A stretch of 5,175 nucleotides of DNA. It comes from Spirochaetia bacterium. GTDB lineage: Bacteria; Spirochaetota; Spirochaetia; Treponematales; Breznakiellaceae. The translations under genes were made by a program, and so were the position numbers. A model generated the notes under the pieces. It was not told the origin of the DNA, searched no databases, and was given only the letters and a program-made list of their open reading frames with translations. Below, piece after piece: positions 1 to 5,148 of the stretch (the stretch's first letter is position 1; each line of letters starts with the position of its first letter). Where the stretch lies: NCBI GenBank assembly GCA_026002595.1, contig BOBW01000110.1, positions 1-5,175 on the forward strand. The letters are read 5' to 3'.

Positions 1-618
1 TTTGATGGAATTGCGGTTGGAGCAGAGCACCATGGCGCCGTGACGGTCTTTGGGTACTTCTTTCAGAAGCATCTGGGGACATTCGGCGATGCAGAGTTTG
101 CAGCCCGTACATTTGCTGTAATCAACCCTGGGGAGCCCGTTTTCGCCCAGCTTAAGCGCGCCAAACTGGCAGACCAAAGTACAGTCGCCGAAGCCAAGGC
201 AGCCCCAAGAGCAGAGCTTGGTACCGCCGGAAGACAGCTTCGCCCCCCGGCAGGTTTGCAGCCCCGTGTAGTTGCCTTTTTTGGGGGCGTGTATTGATGA
301 GCCCTGACAGGCCAGCACCGCCACTACCGGAACCACCGAGGCGCTTACCCCCATGATGGCGGAAAGTTTTTCCGCAGTTACCGCGCCGCCCACGGAACAG
401 CTGGTGATCCCTGCATTTCCTGCGGCAATCGCGGCAGCATAGGCGTCGCAGCCGGGGAACCCGCAGGCCCCGCAGTTTGCGCCGGGGAGACATTCCCGCA
501 GTTGGCCGGTAAGGGGGTCCTCTGGGACGGCAAAGACCTTCTTGAAAAAGCCAAGGGCCGCGCCGAGTATAAAAGCTAACACAGCCGCAAAGATGGCGGT
601 TATAAGTACTATGTTCAT
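1..618 (-). CDS. rnfB: RnfB, iron-sulfur subunit of the Rnf complex (partial, C-terminus outside window)
   Basis: RnfB is the subunit that accepts electrons from reduced ferredoxin and feeds them into the membrane part of Rnf. The reading frame is open from the ATG at 618 to the window edge (206 codons), so the C-terminus is missing. Residues 3-25 form one hydrophobic N-terminal anchor. A RnfB-type 4Fe-4S domain follows, with C49, C52, C57 and C74 (GANCGACGFPGCDAY), and an extra C43 precedes it. Two ferredoxin-like clusters come next: C136, C140, C146, C150 (the first with GCLGFGDC) and C170, C173, C176, C180 (CTGCKLCIAECP). C199 starts a CSN segment that in longer family members precedes further cluster motifs. 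The start lies 9 bp after the rnfA stop, with TAAGGA placed 6 nt upstream. The identification is secure; the total length and number of clusters are unknown. Confidence 0.95.
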   Translation of the reverse strand, partial: MNIVLITAIFAAVLAFILGAALGFFKKVFAVPEDPLTGQLRECLPGANCGACGFPGCDAYAAAIAAGNAGITSCSVGGAVTAEKLSAIMGVSASVVPVVAVLACQGSSIHAPKKGNYTGLQTCRGAKLSSGGTKLCSWGCLGFGDCTLVCQFGALKLGENGLPRVDYSKCTGCKLCIAECPQMLLKEVPKDRHGAMVLCSNRNSIK

Positions 619-624
619 ATAAAA

Positions 625-629
625 TCCTT
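625..629 (-). promoter_or_regulatory. Shine-Dalgarno site of rnfB
   Basis: AAGGA read on the minus strand lies 6 nt before the rnfB ATG and overlaps the TAA stop of rnfA (630-628). It fixes the rnfB start and suggests that ribosomes finishing rnfA can reinitiate on rnfB. Confidence 0.7.
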
Positions 630-1203
630 ATTTGACCAAACCGCTAAAGCCCATAAAGGCCATGGAAAGGAGGCATGCGCAGATAAACAGTATCGGCGTA
701 CCCTTCAAAAAAGCCGGAATGGGGCTGGTCTTGATCCGGCGCCGTATCCCCGCGAGGAGGAGCAGGGCCAGGAGGAAACCAAGGGCCACGCCCACCGCAT
801 ATACCAGGGATTCAATAAACCCAAATTCCTTGGAGATATTATTCAGGGTTACATAGAGTATGGCGCAGTTGGTGGTGATAAGGGCCAGGTAAATTCCCAT
901 GGAGCCGTAGAGGGCCGGTGCGCTTTTTTTAAGGTAGAATTCCACCAGCTGCACCAATGCGGCTATGACCAGAATAAAGGCCAGGGTCTGCAAAAACTTG
1001 AGCCCCAGCGGCTCAAGAATAAACCAGTAAATGGGATAGGTAACGCAGGTCGCAAGAACCGTAACAAAGGTAACCGCAAGGCCCATCCCTATTGATTTAT
1101 CCTCATCGGTACTCATACCGATGAAAGGGCAGAGGGCGAGGAAACTCATAAAGACAATATTGTCGATGAGAAAGGCCTTGATAAAAATACTAAAGAGGTT
1201 CAT
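628..1203 (-). CDS. rnfA: RnfA, integral membrane subunit of the Rnf complex
   Basis: RnfA (191 aa) is one of two homologous six-helix membrane subunits that form the core of Rnf with RnfE. The N-terminus has the family signature DNIVFMSFLALCPFIGMS. C25 in that stretch and C113 in LITTNCAILY are the positions that, in the related Nqr and Rnf structures, help hold an iron-sulfur centre in the middle of the membrane. C53 is an additional cysteine. The hydrophobic segments are consistent with six helices and the length is normal. I chose the ATG at 1203, which shares one base with the rnfE stop (TGATG). A GTG at 1212 would add only three residues (MLL) ahead of the conserved start and is less likely. 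The ribosome site is weak (GGGG, 8 nt upstream), so translation probably depends on coupling to rnfE. Confidence 0.96.
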   Translation of the reverse strand: MNLFSIFIKAFLIDNIVFMSFLALCPFIGMSTDEDKSIGMGLAVTFVTVLATCVTYPIYWFILEPLGLKFLQTLAFILVIAALVQLVEFYLKKSAPALYGSMGIYLALITTNCAILYVTLNNISKEFGFIESLVYAVGVALGFLLALLLLAGIRRRIKTSPIPAFLKGTPILFICACLLSMAFMGFSGLVK

Positions 1204-1832
1204 CAGCAGCACCCCGCTTTATCCCGGTTAACAGTATTACTACTGACCCGCGATTTTAGGAAAAGCCCCAGGCTGATAAAGAGGGCGAAGACCAGAAAGC
1301 CGCCGGGGGGCAGGGCAAAAAACAATATGGGCGTATAGCCTGAACCCAGCACATTGAAACCCAGTATGGAACCGTTCCCCAAAAGTTCCCGCACCAGGGA
1401 GATTGCCGCCAACACCCAGGTGTAACCCAGCCCCATACCCAGGCCGTCGGGGATAACGTTGATGATGGGCTGCTGGGAAGCGAATGCCTCGACCCGGCCC
1501 ATGATGATACAGTTTACCACGATGAGGGGAATGAAAAGCCCCATGCTCGCCGACAGATCGGGGAAATACGCCTGGAGCACGTAGTCAATGATAGTGGTAA
1601 AAGCCGCAATTACGATGATAAAAATCGGAATACGCACCGATGAAGGAATCAATTTTCTGAAAAGGGAAATAACGATTTCCGACATCAGAAGCACAAAGGT
1701 CATGGAGAGCCCCATGCCGATACCGTTGGCAACACTGGTAGTAACCGCCAATGAAGAACAGAGGCCAATCATGAGAACCAAAAGGGGATTCTCGTTTATA
1801 AGGCCGTTGGAAAATATTTTCCAGAATTTCAT
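1203..1832 (-). CDS. rnfE: RnfE, integral membrane subunit of the Rnf complex
   Basis: RnfE (209 aa) is the partner and distant homologue of RnfA, and the two sit in the membrane with opposite topology. Family marks are NENPLLVLMIGLCSSLAVTT near the N-terminus, NGIGMGLSMTFVL, the loop LIVVNCIIMGRVEAFAS, and DGLGMGLGYTW further on. C25 and C108 are the cysteines expected to bind the membrane iron-sulfur centre with those of RnfA. About six hydrophobic helices are visible. The start is the ATG at 1832, which overlaps the rnfG stop as ATGA and has GAGGGGG 7 nt upstream. An in-frame ATG at 1859 would add nine charged residues (MACRRGGSE) read through that ribosome site and is rejected. The protein ends in an odd CC pair encoded just before the rnfA start. 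The frame is intact. Confidence 0.96.
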   Translation of the reverse strand: MKFWKIFSNGLINENPLLVLMIGLCSSLAVTTSVANGIGMGLSMTFVLLMSEIVISLFRKLIPSSVRIPIFIIVIAAFTTIIDYVLQAYFPDLSASMGLFIPLIVVNCIIMGRVEAFASQQPIINVIPDGLGMGLGYTWVLAAISLVRELLGNGSILGFNVLGSGYTPILFFALPPGGFLVFALFISLGLFLKSRVSSNTVNRDKAGCC

Positions 1833-2404
1833 TTCAGAGCCCCCTCGGCGGCAAGCCATTTTTTGCCCGCGTCCCCTGCGGTATTTACCAGGAGGGAAAC
1901 CGCCCGGCTGGTAATGGTGGCGGCGGTTATCGCTTCCACTGCGCCCCCGTCTTTTGTAACCTTGATAGTGCCGTTGGCGGCCATGCCCGCAAACTGTCCG
2001 TAAAAAGCGGGTAGCGCCGCCTTGGCCCCAAGTCCGGGGGTGTCGGTGTCTTTAAGGACCCGCACCCCCACGATCTTCCCATCGGAGCCGATGCCCACAA
2101 GGGCCTCAAGGATATCGCTGAACCCCGTATCCTGGGCGGTAAGCGCGATGCCCGTGACGGCATTTCCTTTTTTCACCCTATAGGCTGCAGTAAAAGTAAC
2201 CGCGTTATTACTACTTATGGGGAGATCGGTAATCTCATCAGATTCCGCGTCCTCACCAAAAATCTCTTTCAAGGCATTGTTGAGTTTGGCGCTTTGATTC
2301 ACGCTGATCTGTTCCTTAGTCCCCTCATACACAAAGGCAAGACCCACGCAGGCCACGGTGGCGAAAACCATGAGGGACAGGGCAAGCTTTAATATGCTTT
2401 TCAT
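1829..2404 (-). CDS. rnfG: RnfG, covalent-FMN electron transfer subunit of the Rnf complex
   Basis: RnfG (191 aa) carries a covalently attached FMN on the outer side of the membrane and passes electrons within Rnf. Residues 5-26 form one membrane anchor. The rest is a single FMN-binding domain with GIGSDGKIVGVRVLKDTDTPGLGAK at 104-128; DTPGLG is the family mark. The flavin attachment site is at residues 160-166, TAATITS, where T163 should bear FMN through a phosphoester bond made by an ApbE-type flavinyltransferase. The usual form is S/D-G-A-T-x-T/S, so both T160 and A161 are substitutions. No apbE gene lies in the window. The start ATG at 2404 overlaps the rnfD stop as ATGA, and AGGGGG lies 7 nt upstream. 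The length is normal for clostridial-type RnfG. Confidence 0.94.
   Translation of the reverse strand: MKSILKLALSLMVFATVACVGLAFVYEGTKEQISVNQSAKLNNALKEIFGEDAESDEITDLPISSNNAVTFTAAYRVKKGNAVTGIALTAQDTGFSDILEALVGIGSDGKIVGVRVLKDTDTPGLGAKAALPAFYGQFAGMAANGTIKVTKDGGAVEAITAATITSRAVSLLVNTAGDAGKKWLAAEGALK
1840..1846 (-). promoter_or_regulatory. Shine-Dalgarno site of rnfE
   Basis: GAGGGGG on the minus strand lies 7 nt before the ATG at 1832, inside the last codons of rnfG. It decides between this start and the upstream in-frame ATG at 1859. Confidence 0.7.
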
Positions 2405-3537
2405 TTCGCGGCCCCCTGTGCGGCGGGTTTAGCTGCGGCCGCCGTCTTTTTCTTCGCCACAAAGCCGTATTTTTTCGGCAGGAGCCGGTTCAGGAAGGGA
2501 GTGACGCCGTTCATAATGAGGATGCCGTACATGACGCCTTCGGGGTAGCTGCCCCAATTGCGGATCAGGATGGTGATGAGCCCCGCGCCGAAGCCGAAGA
2601 TCAGTTTGCCTTTGGCGGTGATGGGGGTGGAAACGTAATCGGTGGCCATAAAGACCGCGCCGAAAAGGAGGCCGCCGCTCAAAATGCTGAACAGGCCGAA
2701 GGAAAAGTCGAAGCCGCTGAAAATCAGGGATGCAAGGAAACCCGTAACGATCATTGCCAGGGGGGTGCGCCAGTCAATGGTTTTGGTGATCAGCAGGTAG
2801 ATGAACCCCGCGAGGATCAGGAATGTCGAGGATTCGCCGATGCAGCCCCCGTGGCTGCCGATAAACAGGTTCATGATGGTGGACCAGTAATCTCCGGAAG
2901 CGCTCTGCCCGGCAGCGAAGAACTCCTGTCCCACATCGGCCACGGTGCCTCCCATTTTGATGATGTTGAGGGGGGTAACCCCGCTGACCCCGTCCACAAT
3001 GGATGAGGCGTTGAGATGATCCGCCAGCGTGGTAACGAAACTTCCCGGCGGCCGGTGCCAGGTGGTAATGGCGGCGGGAAAGCTCATCAGCATAAAGGCC
3101 CGGCCAACCAGGGCGGGGTTAAACACATTGGCCCCCAGGCCCCCAAAAAATTCCTTGGCAACGATAATGGCGAAGATGGCCCCCAGGGCGGTCATCCACA
3201 GCGGGGTCGAAGGGGGCAGGACCAGAGCGAGGAGCAGACCGGTGACCCCGGCGGAAAGGTCCGTTGCCCGGACCGGCTGTTTGGTGATGAGCCGGAAGAG
3301 GCTTTCCCCTGCTATGGCCGAAACCACCGACACCAGCACGGTGAGCAGGGCGGGCAGCCCGAAAAGGACGATACCGAAGATCGTCACCGGTCCCAGGGCG
3401 ATCAGTACATTGCGCATCAGGACCTGGGTGACAACCGGGGAACCGATATGGGGGCTTGAGGCAAGGAGCAGGGGAACCTCGGTTTTCCGGGTACTTGCGG
3501 CGGGGGCCGCCGCAGATATTTCTTCATTTTGAGCCAT
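2401..3537 (-). CDS. rnfD: RnfD, membrane subunit with covalent FMN of the Rnf complex
   Basis: RnfD (378 aa) is the large polytopic membrane subunit, with a covalent FMN, and is thought to take part in ion transport. Family marks in order are DLSAGVTGLLLALVLPPSTP (93-112), KEFFGGLGANVFNPALVGRAF (128-148), the flavin site SGVTPL (185-190, T188 as attachment residue), IGSHGGCIGESS (226-237), MATDYVSTPIT (297-307) and YPEGVMYGILIMNGVTPFLNR (331-351). Many hydrophobic segments are spread over residues 43-350. The flavin site usually reads x-G-A-T-P, so V187 is a variant. The protein is longer than many RnfD because of a polar Ala-rich N-terminus of about 30 residues and an Ala/Lys-rich tail (361-378). 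The ATG at 3537 is chosen because AAGGAG lies 10 nt upstream; frame extension to 3738 would run through rnfC coding sequence with no RnfD similarity. Confidence 0.96.
   Translation of the reverse strand: MAQNEEISAAAPAASTRKTEVPLLLASSPHIGSPVVTQVLMRNVLIALGPVTIFGIVLFGLPALLTVLVSVVSAIAGESLFRLITKQPVRATDLSAGVTGLLLALVLPPSTPLWMTALGAIFAIIVAKEFFGGLGANVFNPALVGRAFMLMSFPAAITTWHRPPGSFVTTLADHLNASSIVDGVSGVTPLNIIKMGGTVADVGQEFFAAGQSASGDYWSTIMNLFIGSHGGCIGESSTFLILAGFIYLLITKTIDWRTPLAMIVTGFLASLIFSGFDFSFGLFSILSGGLLFGAVFMATDYVSTPITAKGKLIFGFGAGLITILIRNWGSYPEGVMYGILIMNGVTPFLNRLLPKKYGFVAKKKTAAAAKPAAQGAAK
2412..2417 (-). promoter_or_regulatory. Shine-Dalgarno site of rnfG
   Basis: AGGGGG on the minus strand lies 7 nt before the rnfG ATG, inside the last codons of rnfD. 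It supports the start that overlaps the rnfD stop. Confidence 0.6.
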
Positions 3538-3547
3538 GTTGGGAATA

Positions 3548-3553
3548 CTCCTT
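3548..3553 (-). promoter_or_regulatory. Shine-Dalgarno site of rnfD
   Basis: AAGGAG on the minus strand lies 10 nt before the ATG at 3537 and overlaps the TAA stop of rnfC (3554-3552). It is the best ribosome site in the operon and settles the rnfD start against the long in-frame extension up to 3738. Confidence 0.8.
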
Positions 3554-4991
3554 AAACCTTCACCGCTTGCGCAGCCGGGGCAGGCGCCGTTTGTGCGGCT
3601 GGGGCTGTTTTCGCAGCCTGGGCCGCTTTGGCAGCCGCTTGCGCCGCAGCCTGTTTCGCCCGCAGCCGCCCTTTTCCGACCCGGAAGCGCTGGACCAGCT
3701 TGATCCGGGCGGGGCAGACATAGGTACAGCTGCCGCATTCGATGCAGTCCAAAAGCCCCGCAGAAACGGCGTAGTCCAGGTCGCCTGATTCCAGACTGTT
3801 GTTCATGATCACCGGGGAAAGTCGGCAGGGACAGTTGCGGATACAGCGGCCGCAGCGGATACAGGGGCCTTCCAGGTCCGCCAGGGTCTCCTCACGGGTC
3901 ATTAAAATGATGCCGCTGGTGTTTTTCTGAATCGGTATTTCAAGAGTGGGAACGGCGGTTCCCATCATGGGGCCGCCGTAGAGGATCTTCCCCAGGCGGT
4001 CCGTGTCGATGGACATGAAAGCCGGGGGAAGGTCCGTAAGCAGCGTGCCGATGGGAGCGCGGATGTTTTTTGGGGTCTTGCAGGCCCCGCCCGACACGGT
4101 GAGGTCCCGGTCAATCAGGGGCTTGCCCAGGGTAAAAGCCTCGGCAATAGCGATAAGGGTGCCCACGTTCTGCACGATGCACCCCGCGTCCATGGGGAGC
4201 CCACCGCTGGGCACTTCCCGGCCGGTCAGGGCAGTGATCAGCATCTTCTCCCCGCCTTGCGGATAGAGGGTGCGGCAGAGCCCTATCGAAATGTCCCCGG
4301 CATGCTCATTCAGGCGGATTTCCTGTTCCAGCAGGGGGATCAGATTCTTCTTGTTGTCCTCCATGCCGATGATCGCCTTCTTCACTCCGCTTATCTTCAT
4401 CACGATATCAAGGCCCTGAATCAGCAGATGGGGCTTTTCGGTCATGATCGCTTCGTCGGTGGTCAGGTATGGCTCACATTCGGCTCCATCGGCAATGATG
4501 ATGTCGATGGGCTTATTGGGCGGCGGGGACAGTTTAACGTGGGAGGGGAAACCCGCGCCCCCCATGCCTACCATGCCCGCTTCCCGGATGCGGGTAAGGG
4601 CGTCCTCTTTTGAACAACTGTAGGGATCCAGAGGCGGCATGTATTCGGTCTCAAGGGTGTCGCTGGCGATGTCCCCCGCTTCCGCCTCAATGATCATGCA
4701 GAGGCCCTCGGTGTTGTTGGATTGGGTCCGGGGCTCAATCTTCTTGACGATCCCGGTGATCGAAGCATGGACCGGCACGGTCATGGGGCCGGGATTGGCC
4801 CCCTCGGCTATCTTCTGGCCCCGCCGCACCTTGTCCCCCACGCTGACCAGGCATTTATTGGGGGCGCCGAAGTGCTGGTTCACCGGAATCACAACCTGTT
4901 TCGGGGCCGGGCACAGTTCCACCGGGCGGCCCTCGGTGGCGTGCTTCCGGGTGGAAAGCTTCAGGCCCCGCTTAAATGTACTCACCGCCAT
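3552..4991 (-). CDS. rnfC: RnfC, NADH/FMN-binding iron-sulfur subunit of the Rnf complex
   Basis: RnfC (479 aa) is the peripheral cytoplasmic subunit where NAD+ is reduced, or NADH oxidised in reverse. The N-terminal part (about 25-85) has PAPKQVVIPVNQHFGAP and a barrel-sandwich fold segment around VSVGDKVRRGQKIAEG. The nucleotide/FMN site resembles NuoF: GMVGMGGAGFPSHVKL (139-154) and DGAECEPYLTTDE (168-180). An SLBB-like region follows at about 265-320. Two 4Fe-4S motifs are C377, C380, C383, C387 and C416, C419, C422, C426. The last 33 residues (447-479) are an Ala/Lys/Gln/Pro tail, shorter than the long repeats of gammaproteobacterial RnfC/RsxC but longer than many clostridial forms. The start ATG at 4991 has GAGGT 5 nt upstream. 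It is the first gene of the operon, behind a candidate promoter. Confidence 0.97.
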   Translation of the reverse strand: MAVSTFKRGLKLSTRKHATEGRPVELCPAPKQVVIPVNQHFGAPNKCLVSVGDKVRRGQKIAEGANPGPMTVPVHASITGIVKKIEPRTQSNNTEGLCMIIEAEAGDIASDTLETEYMPPLDPYSCSKEDALTRIREAGMVGMGGAGFPSHVKLSPPPNKPIDIIIADGAECEPYLTTDEAIMTEKPHLLIQGLDIVMKISGVKKAIIGMEDNKKNLIPLLEQEIRLNEHAGDISIGLCRTLYPQGGEKMLITALTGREVPSGGLPMDAGCIVQNVGTLIAIAEAFTLGKPLIDRDLTVSGGACKTPKNIRAPIGTLLTDLPPAFMSIDTDRLGKILYGGPMMGTAVPTLEIPIQKNTSGIILMTREETLADLEGPCIRCGRCIRNCPCRLSPVIMNNSLESGDLDYAVSAGLLDCIECGSCTYVCPARIKLVQRFRVGKGRLRAKQAAAQAAAKAAQAAKTAPAAQTAPAPAAQAVKV

Positions 4992-4996
4992 GGGTG

Positions 4997-5001
4997 ACCT
5001 C
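4997..5001 (-). promoter_or_regulatory. Shine-Dalgarno site of rnfC
   Basis: GAGGT on the minus strand lies 5 nt before the rnfC ATG. It is the only good ribosome site in the short leader. Confidence 0.6.
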
Positions 5002-5006
5002 GCTTT

Positions 5007-5023
5007 GTTTCAATTATTGGAAC
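5007..5023. promoter_or_regulatory. 17-bp near-palindrome at the rnfC start site, candidate operator
   Basis: GTTTCAAT-T-ATTGGAAC is an inverted repeat with 7 of 8 arm positions matching around a single central base. It sits immediately downstream of the candidate -10 element, about where transcription of rnfC should begin, so a bound protein would block the promoter. Its inner 15 bp match the PerR consensus TTATAATTATTATAA at 11 positions by eye. A Fur-family repressor is one reading; another regulator or chance in AT-rich DNA is possible. Confidence 0.4.
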
Positions 5024-5024
5024 A

Positions 5025-5054
5025 AGTTTAATCCGTATAAGAATGATAAGTCAA
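5025..5054 (-). promoter_or_regulatory. Candidate sigma-70-type promoter of the rnf operon
   Basis: On the minus strand TTGACT (-35, 5054-5049) is followed after 18 bp by TAAACT (-10, 5030-5025). The -35 matches consensus at five of six bases and the -10 at four of six. Transcription would begin near 5018, leaving a leader of about 27 nt with the GAGGT ribosome site. It is the best promoter-like pair upstream of rnfC. Confidence 0.5.
5042..5050 (+). repeat. Direct repeat AATGATAAG, copy 1
   Basis: AATGATAAG occurs here, in the spacer and -35 edge of the candidate rnf promoter, and again at 5107-5115. The copies are 65 bp apart. A shared regulator site is possible, but a 9-bp AT-rich repeat can also occur by chance. 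Confidence 0.3.
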
Positions 5055-5066
5055 GGAAATTAACCC

Positions 5067-5085
5067 GGCGGGGCCGCCATTTTTT
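5067..5085 (+). other. Short GC hairpin followed by a T run between the divergent promoters
   Basis: GGCG-GGGC-CGCC can form a 4-bp stem, followed by A and six T on the plus strand. The shape resembles a small intrinsic terminator reading rightward, but the stem is short and no plus-strand gene ends here. It could stop antisense transcripts coming from under rnfC, or be only a GC-rich spacer. Confidence 0.2.
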
Positions 5086-5088
5086 CGT

Positions 5089-5117
5089 TTGACATAGTAA
5101 GAAATCAATGATAAGGT
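5089..5117 (+). promoter_or_regulatory. Candidate divergent promoter on the plus strand
   Basis: A perfect TTGACA (5089-5094) is followed after 17 bp by TAAGGT (5112-5117), a weak -10 preceded by an extended TG (TGATAAGGT). It would drive transcription rightward, away from rnfC, toward the possible coding start at 5146-5149. Confidence 0.35.
5107..5115 (+). repeat. Direct repeat AATGATAAG, copy 2
   Basis: This second copy overlaps the extended -10 of the candidate divergent promoter. With the copy at 5042-5050 each of the two divergent promoters carries one AATGATAAG. Confidence 0.3.
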
Positions 5118-5148
5118 ACTTTTAAGTGAAAAGGGGTATGTTACCGTG

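Noticed and set aside
152..493. Arginine-rich minus-strand reading frame of 113 codons
   Set aside because: It lies in another frame inside rnfB, whose own frame has clear iron-sulfur motifs; the frame has no recognisable domain.
1204..1212. GTG start for rnfA at 1212
   Set aside because: It adds only three residues ahead of the family start; the ATG at 1203 overlaps the rnfE stop in the usual way.
1833..1859. Upstream ATG for rnfE at 1859
   Set aside because: It would add nine residues read through the GAGGGGG ribosome site; the ATG at 1832 begins the conserved RnfE N-terminus and forms an ATGA overlap with rnfG.
3016..3532. Two long plus-strand reading frames opposite rnfD
   Set aside because: They are antisense to conserved RnfD segments, rich in Arg, Gly and Pro as expected for GC-rich shadow frames, and have no recognisable domain.
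3538..3738. In-frame upstream extension of rnfD to a start at 3738
   Set aside because: It overlaps the iron-sulfur and tail coding region of rnfC, has no RnfD similarity, and the start at 3537 has a strong AAGGAG site and a normal N-terminus.
4003..5031. Several plus-strand reading frames opposite rnfC
   Set aside because: All are antisense to the conserved rnfC frame and show no family similarity; the one reaching 5031 also runs through the rnfC promoter region.
5067..5085. Intrinsic terminator on the plus strand
   Set aside because: The stem is only four base pairs, competes with an alternative CCC/GGG pairing, and no plus-strand gene ends there; kept only as a low-confidence hairpin.
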